This document shows positions 18,103-26,418 of a DNA stretch of 64,000 nt, in pieces. The notes beneath the pieces are model-generated. The model had not been told where the DNA came from. It saw only the letters and a program-made list of their open reading frames with translations, and made no database searches. The position numbers and the translations under genes are program-made. Position 1 is the first letter of the stretch. The number at the start of each line of letters is the position of its first letter. The DNA is from Tannerella forsythia (GTDB lineage: Bacteria; Bacteroidota; Bacteroidia; Bacteroidales; Tannerellaceae): NCBI RefSeq assembly GCF_001006485.1, contig NZ_JUET01000119.1, positions 62,001-126,000 on the forward strand, read 5' to 3'.

Positions 18103-19184
18103 AAAATAGGGGTTATTGGTATATTTTTGTATTTGCAAACTAAAAATGTAGATACATATGAGTACCTTACCAACACCCCCGCACAAAGATACATACAAAA
18201 TAAGAAATTGGAAAGCATACAATCGAAGCTTATGCAACAGGGGACGTCTGACTTTATGGATAAATGATTCGGTACTGAATGAATGGGAGAAAGCTTCCCA
18301 GAAGCAAAAGATAGTTGGAGAACAGACTTATTGCGACAGTATTATCCAATGCTGCCTGTTGTTGAAAATCAATTATGGGCTGAAACTACGCCAGAGTACG
18401 GGTTTTGTTGAAAGTTTATTTACGCTGATGGGTAAAAGTCATTTGCCCGTACCGGATTACAGCACGCTTTGCCGCCGACAGAACAGCCTTCCCGTAGAAA
18501 TCGGGGACAGGTTGGCAAGAGGCGAGAAATTAGCAGTGGGGATAGATTCCACCGGATTGAAAGTGTATGGGGAAGGCGAATGGAAAGTGCGTAAACACGG
18601 CTATTCCAAGCGTCGCACGTGGCAAAAACTTCACCTGTGCGTTGATTTGGATACGCAGGAAATCCTGTCGGTAGAATTAACTGGTAACGATGAAGATGAC
18701 GCTTCGGTAGGAGCTAATATGTTGAAGGATAAGACGAATAATATCAAACGATTTGCCGGGGACGGGGCATACGACAAGTTCGGATTCAGGGAAGTTTTGG
18801 GAAGCGACATTCTTCAGATTATCCCGCCTCCCAAAAATGCGGTAATACAAAAGGGTAGTAAAAAGACACCTTTGCCCGATTATCTGATTCAGCGCAATAG
18901 AGCCGTGGAAGAGATAAACAAACACGGCTCCAAGCGTTGGAAACAGGAAAACGGCTACCACCGACGAAGTCTCAACGAAGTAGCCATGTTCCGGTATAAG
19001 ACGATTTTCGGCGGAGAATTAGATGCCCGAACACTGAAAAATCAGACAACCGAAGTAAAACTCAAATGTTTGATGTTAAACAAATTCATCGGGACAGGTA
19101 TGCCCGATGCTTACAAAGTATCTTAATTAACTGCGTAACGGCAGAAAAGAAAAATAACCTCTTGACTACCGTTGCAACAAAGTC
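18082..19184 (+). mobile_element. IS5 family, IS903-group insertion sequence
   Basis: The 1,103-bp element is bounded by perfect 18-bp inverted ends (GACTTTGTTGCAACGGTA at 18082-18099 and its complement at 19167-19184) and by the 9-bp duplication GGTCTGAGT. It holds one full-length transposase gene and looks intact and recently inserted, because ends and target copies are free of mismatches. It sits in the same orientation as the split dynamin gene. End length, duplication size and transposase all agree with the IS903 group. Confidence 0.95.
18158..19126 (+). CDS. IS903-group transposase
   Basis: The 322-residue product is a complete DDE transposase. Predicted catalytic residues are Asp130 (GIDSTGLK), Asp202 (GDGAYD) and Glu274 (SLNEVAMFRYK). 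The N-terminal region (NWKAYNRSLCNRGRLTLW) and GEGEWKVRKHG match IS903 transposase. A -7-like TATTTTTG near 18122 could drive it. It catalyses cut-and-paste movement of the surrounding 1.1-kb element. No frameshift or stop is seen, so it is probably active. Confidence 0.95.
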   Translation: MSTLPTPPHKDTYKIRNWKAYNRSLCNRGRLTLWINDSVLNEWEKASQKQKIVGEQTYCDSIIQCCLLLKINYGLKLRQSTGFVESLFTLMGKSHLPVPDYSTLCRRQNSLPVEIGDRLARGEKLAVGIDSTGLKVYGEGEWKVRKHGYSKRRTWQKLHLCVDLDTQEILSVELTGNDEDDASVGANMLKDKTNNIKRFAGDGAYDKFGFREVLGSDILQIIPPPKNAVIQKGSKKTPLPDYLIQRNRAVEEINKHGSKRWKQENGYHRRSLNEVAMFRYKTIFGGELDARTLKNQTTEVKLKCLMLNKFIGTGMPDAYKVS

Positions 19185-19193
19185 GGTCTGAGT
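19185..19193 (+). repeat. Target site duplication, right copy
   Basis: GGTCTGAGT directly abuts the right inverted end and matches 18073-18081 exactly. Confidence 0.95.
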
Positions 19194-19826
19194 TATAATA
19201 TGGATTTGAATTCAATGGGACATGAATATGATCGCTGGATTAAGGTTGGTGTCATTGCTGCAGCAGCAGTCGGCACTGTTGCTGTAGTTGCCTCAACTGG
19301 TGGTGTTGCTGCTGTTGCCACAGCTGCAGAGGGTGCACTTGCTGGTAACAAAGCGATTGACGTTGTCGATACAGTGTCGGATGTGGGGAGTATTATTTCT
19401 AACAAAAGAACTGTTAACAGAATTGAAAAAGCAGTTAGTCTTGCTTCAAAGGCTGTTGATAAGTACGAGACTATCGAGAATGGAGCTCAAAGGCTGTCTA
19501 CAAGAGTTGGTAGTGATAAGGGGCTGATAGACTCTATGGTAGGTTTTGTTACAGATAAACTTCTCTCTAAGCCGCAGCGTATCCGTGCAATACGCAATTA
19601 TATTGATTCGTCCTTGTCTCCCGATTTCAAGAACAGACTGTGTGAGATTTCTCAACAACTTGTCAATACAGTTAGAGAATCTCTGGGCGAGGAGGCTACA
19701 GAATTGATTGGTCAGAAGACTGAAGCCTTGAATCAGTTGAAGACTGAGTGTAAAGAGCAGAAGGAACAATTTGAGCAGAGAATGAGTCAGTTGCGTGAAT
19801 ATAAAACGATGCTATTAACTTTATAA
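19194..19826 (+). pseudogene. Dynamin-like GTPase, 3' part cut off by the insertion sequence
   Basis: The frame continues the gene that begins at 16894. A Met at 19200 could allow a 208-residue fragment to be made. It has a strongly hydrophobic Ala/Val/Gly stretch (about residues 17-48 of the fragment) that would serve as the membrane-inserting paddle of a dynamin-like protein, then helical and coiled-coil regions ending with QFEQRMSQLREY. Without the GTPase head it should be inactive, but the downstream gene begins only 6 bases later, so the operon order is kept. Confidence 0.8.
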
Positions 19827-19832
19827 GATTAA

Positions 19833-20225
19833 ATGAAAATGATAGAATTGATTGGTGGGCTTGTCGTTGGTGGTATTGCTGGCGTAGCTCTTAAAGACAA
19901 AATTGTAGGTAATTCATCAAAGAATGATGCCAAACAGAGAGAACTGGATACGCTCTATGCTGAGAATGAGAAGTTCCGTAAGCGTAACAAGGATGCAGAG
20001 CGTCAAATCGAAGACCTCCTCTCAGAGTTGGAAAAGGTTCGTAGAAAGGCAAAAGAGAATGATGATGAACAAGACGACTTGGAGGACGAACTCAACAAAG
20101 CTAAACACGAGTTGAAGTCTCTGCGTCAACAGAATGATGATCTTGCACGTAAGGTTAAGGAATATAAAGACGCCTGTGAAGCCCAAGCTGCACAGATTTC
20201 TCTCATGAAAGAAAAGATGGGATAG
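19833..20225 (+). CDS. Small membrane-anchored coiled-coil protein of the dynamin operon
   Basis: The 130-residue product has an N-terminal glycine-rich hydrophobic segment (IGGLVVGGIAGVAL) followed by an almost continuous coiled coil from about residue 38 to 128, rich in Glu/Lys/Arg with Leu heptads. No enzyme motif is visible. Its shape (anchor plus rod) resembles the N-terminal half of the next protein. It begins 6 bases after the split GTPase gene and ends 1 base before the next ATG, so all are one operon. It may act as a scaffold that brings the GTPases to the membrane (inference). Confidence 0.7.
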   Translation: MKMIELIGGLVVGGIAGVALKDKIVGNSSKNDAKQRELDTLYAENEKFRKRNKDAERQIEDLLSELEKVRRKAKENDDEQDDLEDELNKAKHELKSLRQQNDDLARKVKEYKDACEAQAAQISLMKEKMG

Positions 20226-20226
20226 T

Positions 20227-22125
20227 ATGGATACAACAATGCTCGTATGTGTCATTATAGATATTATTATTGTCATCTTCCTTTGGATTTATTTTTCCAA
20301 CAAGTCATCCAGCAGTAACATTTCTCAGTTAGAAACTGAAAATGAAGAACTGAAGAAAAAACTTGCAGAAACAGTTAAGAAGGTTCTTGACGACTCTGAA
20401 TTGGAGGGCAAGATAGAAAAGATAGAGTCCAAATATCAGGCTCTATTAAAGGAAGCCAATGACCAATGTGAGCAACTTGATAAGCAGTTACAAAATGCTA
20501 TTGATGGAAAGTTAGATGATACTGTAAAGGAACAGCTAGCTCAGACTGAAAAACTGAAAAAGAAAATCGAGGATCTTGAAAAAGAGATTGAAGACAATGA
20601 AGATGACATCTCTAACTTGAAAAAAAAGGTCCGTTTGAAGGATGATGACATTGCTGAACTTCAAAATAATCTTAGCAAGGAAAAGAAGAACGCGACAAGC
20701 CTGAGAGATGAACTCTCTTCTGTTTGTCAGGCGCTTGATGATAAGGTGGAAGAACTGAAACTCAAGATGGGTTCTTTGGACTTCATTCAGGAAATTCTTT
20801 CGGCAAAGGAAATCAGTACGGAGGATACACGGAAACTGTATAAGCGTATTGTTGCTTTTGAATCATTTGTGAAAGGTTCATATATAGACTTAAACACTTT
20901 CCTCTTCAAGAGTTATGGAATGTCATGGAATGACTATAAAGGAGATAAAGCACTCGATGCAAAGAAGCAGTATATCATGGATAGTTGCGACCAGTGGACA
21001 GCTACAAAGCGTAAATGTTGGTTGGATGGTAAAACAACGATTGCTTTCGTGGGTGAGTTCTCTGCCGGTAAGACTTCTATAGTTAATAGAATTCTCTCCC
21101 AAGATAATCCGAATATTCCTAAACTGCCAGTAAGTACTAAGGCGACGACAGCCATTCCTACATATATTGCAGGTGGTTCAGCTGTTTCGTATAGTTTTAT
21201 TTCTGGTGATGGGAAACGTAAAGAGATTTTAGAAGGTACCTTCAAAAAGGTTTCAAAGGAGATTCTTGACCAAGTAAAGGGTGTCTCTTCTCTTATCAAG
21301 TACTTTGTGATGACCTATAAGAATCCTAATCTCAAAGGATTAAGTATTCTTGATACGCCAGGTTTTAATTCAAACGACAGTGAGGATCGTGAACGTACTA
21401 TTGACGTCATTAATGAGTGCGATGCGCTTTTCTGGGTGTTCGACGTGAATGCGGGTACAGTAAATCGTAGTTCTATTTCTATCATTAAGGAGAAACTCAA
21501 TAAGCCGTTATATGTTGTGATTAATAAGGTAGACACTAAGTCTGAATCCGAGATACAGAAAGTGGAGAAACTTATTAAGAAGACCTTGGCAGACGAAGAA
21601 CTGAAAGTGGAACAATTTGTCAGATTTTCAGCTAAAGCACCTATTGAGGATATTATGAATCCAATTCATAATGTTAAGAAGATTAAGTCTCGCGAGGCAT
21701 TTATGTCTGATGTTAAAGAGGACTTAGACGAACTTTCAAGTATTTTTATAGGGCTTGTTGACGAGGGACAAAAGAAGTATAATAAATTGTATTATGATGG
21801 AGATAATCTTATTGAGGAAATTAATGAGAGTATCAATTTACTCCGCCAAAATTGCGAGCAACTCTGTGATATTCCGAGATGGGAAACCCATTTTTTTGGA
21901 AGCGATCGTTTTGAAATGTCAAAAGATGAATATAATGACTTTGTAGGCTTAATTGATCAAATATCAATTGATAGGCTCAATGATGTTATTCATAAAGTTA
22001 GTGACCGTATAGATAAGGCAAGTGATATTCAGCAAGAATGGTCCGATTTGTGTGATATTAAATCAGCATGGCAGAATATCAATGACTGCCTGAAACAATA
22101 CAAGAAAGTAACAAAAGAATTGTAA
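20227..22125 (+). CDS. Membrane-anchored coiled-coil dynamin-like GTPase
   Basis: The 632-residue product has one N-terminal membrane helix (residues about 4-24), a long coiled coil (about 33-190), then a GTPase domain. G1 is GEFSAGKTS (276-284), G3 DTPGFN (376-381) and G4 NKVD (433-436). The remaining about 150 residues are helical. GTPase plus helical stalk with an N-terminal anchor fits a bacterial dynamin-like protein, but an internal TM-coil extension of this length is unusual. It is tightly packed between its operon neighbours (1 and 3 bases). The likely role is membrane binding or remodelling in stress or phage defence; that is inference from the family. Confidence 0.8.
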   Translation: MDTTMLVCVIIDIIIVIFLWIYFSNKSSSSNISQLETENEELKKKLAETVKKVLDDSELEGKIEKIESKYQALLKEANDQCEQLDKQLQNAIDGKLDDTVKEQLAQTEKLKKKIEDLEKEIEDNEDDISNLKKKVRLKDDDIAELQNNLSKEKKNATSLRDELSSVCQALDDKVEELKLKMGSLDFIQEILSAKEISTEDTRKLYKRIVAFESFVKGSYIDLNTFLFKSYGMSWNDYKGDKALDAKKQYIMDSCDQWTATKRKCWLDGKTTIAFVGEFSAGKTSIVNRILSQDNPNIPKLPVSTKATTAIPTYIAGGSAVSYSFISGDGKRKEILEGTFKKVSKEILDQVKGVSSLIKYFVMTYKNPNLKGLSILDTPGFNSNDSEDRERTIDVINECDALFWVFDVNAGTVNRSSISIIKEKLNKPLYVVINKVDTKSESEIQKVEKLIKKTLADEELKVEQFVRFSAKAPIEDIMNPIHNVKKIKSREAFMSDVKEDLDELSSIFIGLVDEGQKKYNKLYYDGDNLIEEINESINLLRQNCEQLCDIPRWETHFFGSDRFEMSKDEYNDFVGLIDQISIDRLNDVIHKVSDRIDKASDIQQEWSDLCDIKSAWQNINDCLKQYKKVTKEL

Positions 22126-22128
22126 TGT

Positions 22129-24237
22129 ATGGAACACAATATGTTTGAGGAGTTGCAGGTTAAGAAACAGCAGCTCATTAAATTTGCAACGAAGGCTGTG
22201 GAATATGGATGGATTCCTGCAACAAAGGAAGCTACAGCTGATAAAGGAATTATCTCTTTGGAAGAGATAAAAGAGAAAATAGAGAAGGATATACTGACGA
22301 TTGGTGTAATCGGTCAGATGAAGTGTGGTAAGTCAACCTTCTTGAATTCCTTCGTCTTTAAGGATGACATTCTCCCTGCAGCTACTACACCTATGACCGC
22401 TGCACTTTCGGTTATCACGTATGGAGAGAAAGAGCGCATTGTCGCAGAGTTCTATACCGCAGATGAATGGGCAGAACAGAAGATGCAAGCCTCGCGAAAT
22501 GAGAATGATGCTGTTGATGCACTTGATGCTTCAAAAATAAAGGCAGCAAAGGAATTGGTATCTAAGGCAAGCAAATTGGGCTCTTCTTTGAATAGTTATC
22601 TCGGTAAAACAAAAGAGGACCGTTTTGACCAACTTATAGAATATGTTGGCGCTGACGGTAAGTATGTTTCCTTTACGAAATCTGTCACCATTTATTATCC
22701 TCATGAATATCTGAAGGGGGTTGAAGTGGTGGATACTCCGGGTTTCAATGATCCTATTGTTTCACGTGAAGAGCGTACCAAGGCTTTTCTTGCAAAGGCG
22801 GATGTTGTTATAATGATGCTTTATGCCGGTCGCCCGTTCGATGCCACTGATAGGGATATTATTTTCAAGAATGTACGCCAGTGTGGTATAGGTAAAGTGC
22901 TTGTGGGTATCAATAAATATGATATTCCTTACTGTAGTGAGACTAATCCTGAGGATGAAAACCAGATAAAGGATTATGTGAAGCAGGAGATTAGAAAGGC
23001 ATGTCGCGAATGTAATGACAGTTCGCTTGTTGAGATTCTTGATGATGTTGAGCCAATCCCATTGTCTGCCGAGATGGCCTTGCTGTCTGAATTGCCGATG
23101 AGTAAGATTAGTTCGATGGATAGCTTTGACTTTGCATGGAAACGTCATTGCTCTAACTTTGGCATCAGTACGCAGGACGAAATGTATAAGTGGAGTCATT
23201 TGGATGAGTTTATTAAAGCCGTACGGAATATGATAGACAATGAGAAGGGTAAGATTCTTTTTGCAAAGCCACTGAATGCGATTCTTGCTGCCGGAGACAA
23301 ATTGAAGTCGGATAATGAGAATGAAATCAAATTGCTGTCTAATGAGATTACACTCCTTTCTGCGTCTGATTCTGACCTTGATGAAAGAGAAGAACAGCTG
23401 GCAAAGGCTGATAGAAAAATCTCTAGGAAAATCAATTCACTGGGAGAGGATCTTGATGCAGAAATTCGTAATCTTGTAAGAAAAGGTGGTAATGAATTGG
23501 AGGACCTTGTGGATGCTTCATGTAACCGAATGCTAAATATCGTTCAGAATGAATGGGGATGTTTAAAGAGTGTTAAGAGTATACTACCAAGACTTGACAG
23601 GGAATTGCAGAGTCTAACAACAAGGAAACTGAAGCGTGCCACAGAGCAACTTTCCGACGAAGGTGAAAGGAAGTTGAAGCGAAGTGTTGCTGATTTCTTC
23701 TCTGATGCAGAAGAAATCTTGTTGAGGTATTTGCCTGATTTCGATTCTCGTTATTTTATAAAGTCCACTCAGAATAGAATGAACATGGAGATGGAAAAGA
23801 GTGATTTGTTCTCTTCTGAGTCTGACACAGAAGAAGAAGTTACTTGGGGAGATGTTATTGTCGAAATCTGTGGCGGAATCCTTAATGGAGCAACATTCGG
23901 TATTTTGGAAAAAACGAACAACGTTTTCTCTCATGGCGATAATGTAGCTCAGATTTCTGATTATATTAGTTCTTTAAGCAGAGATTTTGATCCAGAACCT
24001 TATCTTAAGCATGCATTCAAGAGCAAGGACAAAATTATAGAGTTTGTACGTAGTCGTTTTGTTAAGGAGCTAATCGAACCACTTAGAGAACAACTAACAA
24101 GAGTCCGTTCTCAAAAAGAAAATAAGGAAAAACAACAGCATAACGTAGAGGAGAAGCGGAAAAAGTTGGAAGAGAAAAAAGCACTTATCACCGCGCAGGT
24201 ACAAGAACTTGCTGGGCTGAAATTGACAGTTCTATAA
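22129..24237 (+). CDS. Dynamin-like GTPase, last gene of the operon
   Basis: The 702-residue product has G1 GQMKCGKS (62-69), a Thr-rich switch region (TTPMTAAL), G3 DTPGFNDP (202-209) and G4 NKYD (262-265). Long helical stalk regions follow, with a glycine/hydrophobic stretch near residues 580-602 that may contact the membrane, and a coiled-coil tail. This layout is typical of bacterial dynamin-like proteins that act as hetero-oligomers. It starts 3 bases after the preceding gene. Three distinct GTPases plus a coiled-coil protein in one operon suggests a multi-part membrane machine. Confidence 0.85.
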   Translation: MEHNMFEELQVKKQQLIKFATKAVEYGWIPATKEATADKGIISLEEIKEKIEKDILTIGVIGQMKCGKSTFLNSFVFKDDILPAATTPMTAALSVITYGEKERIVAEFYTADEWAEQKMQASRNENDAVDALDASKIKAAKELVSKASKLGSSLNSYLGKTKEDRFDQLIEYVGADGKYVSFTKSVTIYYPHEYLKGVEVVDTPGFNDPIVSREERTKAFLAKADVVIMMLYAGRPFDATDRDIIFKNVRQCGIGKVLVGINKYDIPYCSETNPEDENQIKDYVKQEIRKACRECNDSSLVEILDDVEPIPLSAEMALLSELPMSKISSMDSFDFAWKRHCSNFGISTQDEMYKWSHLDEFIKAVRNMIDNEKGKILFAKPLNAILAAGDKLKSDNENEIKLLSNEITLLSASDSDLDEREEQLAKADRKISRKINSLGEDLDAEIRNLVRKGGNELEDLVDASCNRMLNIVQNEWGCLKSVKSILPRLDRELQSLTTRKLKRATEQLSDEGERKLKRSVADFFSDAEEILLRYLPDFDSRYFIKSTQNRMNMEMEKSDLFSSESDTEEEVTWGDVIVEICGGILNGATFGILEKTNNVFSHGDNVAQISDYISSLSRDFDPEPYLKHAFKSKDKIIEFVRSRFVKELIEPLREQLTRVRSQKENKEKQQHNVEEKRKKLEEKKALITAQVQELAGLKLTVL

Positions 24238-24310
24238 TGTTTTATTCACAGAGGTAATAATGTTCTGAAAGCATACACTACTTATTCTACAATGCTTCTT
24301 GAAAGTTTAA

Positions 24311-24609
24311 AATGAACATCCGTATATATGCCTAAAATTAATTATATATTGCTGATATACAGAAATTTATTTCTTGCTCCGATCCATGCGTCTAAATTAT
24401 TGTTATTAAATAATTTAATGGAGCTTTTAGGTGCAAACACGGATATTCATTTAAATAATTATGAATGTCCGTATATATGCCTAAAATTAATTATATATTA
24501 CTGATATACAGAAATTTATTTCTTGCTCCAATCCATACGTCCAAATTATTGTTATTAAATAGTTTAATGGAGCTTTTAGGTACAAACACGGATATTCATT
24601 TAAATAATT
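24311..24609. repeat. Tandem pair of about 149-bp palindromic AT-rich repeats
   Basis: Two copies (24311-24459 and 24460-24609, period 149) are nearly identical. Each copy is itself a fold-back: its left end (ATGAAyrTCCGTATATATGC plus CCTAAAA) is an imperfect inverted copy of its right end (TTTTAGGTrCAAACACGGATATTCAT). The unit has no coding capacity. It could be a MITE-like element, or a protein- or transposase-binding array. The whole 24238-24704 gap contains only this array plus the promoter of the Fic gene. Confidence 0.85.
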
Positions 24610-24653
24610 TCATTCTGCCCCCCCCTCTGCGGGTTTTCTGCGTAGCTTATACG

Positions 24654-24661
24654 TAATTTTG
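24654..24661 (+). promoter_or_regulatory. -7 element of the Fic-WYL operon
   Basis: TAATTTTG fits TAnnTTTG and would start transcription near 24668, giving a 37-base leader before the ATG at 24705. Confidence 0.5.
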
Positions 24662-24704
24662 CGGTGTCGATAAGGACAAAATATACATAGATAAACGGAT
24701 ATAG

Positions 24705-25259
24705 ATGACAGAAAAAGAACAAATAGTTACTGCGGAGAGCTGTTCGCTGCATAAGGTCGTGGCGGATTACAGTTATGCGTTGGATCTGTTGGATCAGTAC
24801 GACTATCGTGAAATCGAGGTGGAGGCCGTGAGCGGTCCTCCTCGGTTTCGCGCCACATACAGGGGGGCGATGGAAGCCATCCATAGCCTGAAGGAACGGT
24901 TTGGGGGTAGCCCGCTGTTCGGTAACGAGAAAGACGGGTCGTTCCACAGCTCTATCGGACAGATTTATCAAACGTTCGACGGCCGGGAGCTATACCCGTC
25001 GGCCGAAGAGAAGGCGGCCATGCTGCTCTATCTGGTGGTAAAGAACCATTCGTTCAGCGATGGCAACAAGCGTATTGCCGCGATGCTGTTTCTGTGGTTT
25101 ATGCATCACAACGGCCTGCTCTACCGAAACAATGGCAGCAAGCGTATTGCGGACAACACATTAGTGGCGCTTACGCTGATGATTGCATGCAGTCCCGCCG
25201 AGGAGAAAGACCTGATGGTGCGGCTGACGGTCTGCCTGATCAATGCAAACAACGAATAA
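24705..25259 (+). CDS. Fic/Doc family protein
   Basis: The 184-residue product carries HSFSDGNKRIAA from His115, the Fic active-site motif HxFx(D/E)GN(K/G)R with a Lys as in Doc-type proteins. Fic enzymes transfer AMP, and Doc types phosphorylate EF-Tu. The basic residue at the GNK position points to the Doc-like subtype (family knowledge). The N-terminal 80 residues include an 'LDLLDQYDY' helix and resemble the C-terminal Fic module of RhuM-type proteins. No obvious antitoxin of Phd type is next to it. It is followed 30 bases later by a WYL regulator, likely co-transcribed, which may control it. Confidence 0.8.
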   Translation: MTEKEQIVTAESCSLHKVVADYSYALDLLDQYDYREIEVEAVSGPPRFRATYRGAMEAIHSLKERFGGSPLFGNEKDGSFHSSIGQIYQTFDGRELYPSAEEKAAMLLYLVVKNHSFSDGNKRIAAMLFLWFMHHNGLLYRNNGSKRIADNTLVALTLMIACSPAEEKDLMVRLTVCLINANNE

Positions 25260-25289
25260 CAAGCAATTTATCAATATAACGATCGTTCT

Positions 25290-26210
25290 ATGGCAAAGCA
25301 TCAATTCCGGAAATACATCTGGATCATCGACCGGCTCTTCCGCACGGGAGGTATCACGTACAAAGAGCTGGCGGAAGCGTGGGAAAACTCTTCGCTGAAC
25401 GACGACGGCCGGCCGTTGCCCAAGCGCACGTTCGACGATTACAAGCGGGCTATCGAAGAGACGTTCGACCTCAATATCATCTGCAACGCGAGCAGCGGCT
25501 ATACCTATCGTATCGAAAATACGGACGACATCAGCAAAGATCATATCAAGAGCTGGCTGTTGAGTTCGTTTGCGGTCAACAACATCATTCAGGAGAGTCG
25601 CAAGCTCAAAGCGCGCATCCTGTTCGAGCGCATCCCTTCGGGTAACGAATTGCTGATGACCATCATCGAGGCAATGCAGACGGACAGGCGTCTGCAAATG
25701 ACGTATCAAAGTTTTCATTGTGAGCGTCCCCGAACCTTTCTGGCCGATCCGTACTGTGTAAAAGTGAGCCGGCAACGCTGGTATGTGGTGGTCTTCGAGC
25801 CGGAGTGCCGGAAGATACGGACATACGCCTTAGACCGGATGAAACGGATAGAACCGACGGACGAATCGTTCGTCTTCCCCGATACGTTTGATGCGGAAAC
25901 GTATTTTGCCGATGCTTTCGGGGTGATTGTCGTCCCCGAAGAGTTGGATGTGGAAACGATCCGTCTGAAAGTCTCCGAGGCGGGGAATAAACGCAAGTAT
26001 TTCCGTTCGTTGCCGTTGCACCCTTCGCAGAATGAGGTGGAACGCTATACAGACTATTCCGTCTTCGAATACCGGCTCTATCCGACGTACGACTTCTTTC
26101 AGGAAGTCCTCTCGCACGGTGCCGAAGTCGAACTTCTCTCGCCCGAATGGGTACGAGGCGAGCTTCGTTACATGGTCGAAGAAATGCACGCATTGTACCG
26201 GGAAGGATAG
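25290..26210 (+). CDS. WYL-domain transcriptional regulator
   Basis: The 306-residue product starts with an HTH-like region (GGITYKELAEAWENS, PLPKRTFDDYKRAIEETF), as in DeoR/HTH_11-WYL proteins. A central WYL domain contains the RQRWYVVVFE strand near residue 160, and a WCX-type C-terminal extension follows. WYL proteins bind nucleotides or ssDNA and regulate defence and DNA-damage genes. It sits directly after the Fic gene in the same orientation and may autoregulate the pair. Confidence 0.85.
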   Translation: MAKHQFRKYIWIIDRLFRTGGITYKELAEAWENSSLNDDGRPLPKRTFDDYKRAIEETFDLNIICNASSGYTYRIENTDDISKDHIKSWLLSSFAVNNIIQESRKLKARILFERIPSGNELLMTIIEAMQTDRRLQMTYQSFHCERPRTFLADPYCVKVSRQRWYVVVFEPECRKIRTYALDRMKRIEPTDESFVFPDTFDAETYFADAFGVIVVPEELDVETIRLKVSEAGNKRKYFRSLPLHPSQNEVERYTDYSVFEYRLYPTYDFFQEVLSHGAEVELLSPEWVRGELRYMVEEMHALYREG

Positions 26211-26343
26211 AGTCCTATGCCGAATTCTGCATAGGACCTGATGAAAATCAAGACGGAGGCGTTCATGCCCCCCTTCCTCTTTACCGACAAAACAAACAAA
26301 ATATAATTTATGTAAAAACAACGGACATCCATACAAAAACAGC

Positions 26344-26351
26344 TATATTTG
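26344..26351 (+). promoter_or_regulatory. -7 element of the GT87-like gene
   Basis: TATATTTG followed by C matches the consensus and lies 67 bases before the ATG at 26419. Confidence 0.5.
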
Positions 26352-26418
26352 CCGCATCAGTCAACGGATACTCAAAAAGAACTATTTTCTGTCAAAATTA
26401 AGAAGAGGGCAAGTACTC

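Noticed and set aside
24311-24609. Repeat pair as a CRISPR remnant
   Set aside because: The copies are directly adjacent with no spacers and are about 149 bases long, far beyond CRISPR repeat size.
24465-24656. Short frame inside the tandem repeat
   Set aside because: The frame is not kept in the first repeat copy, and the DNA is palindromic and AT-rich.
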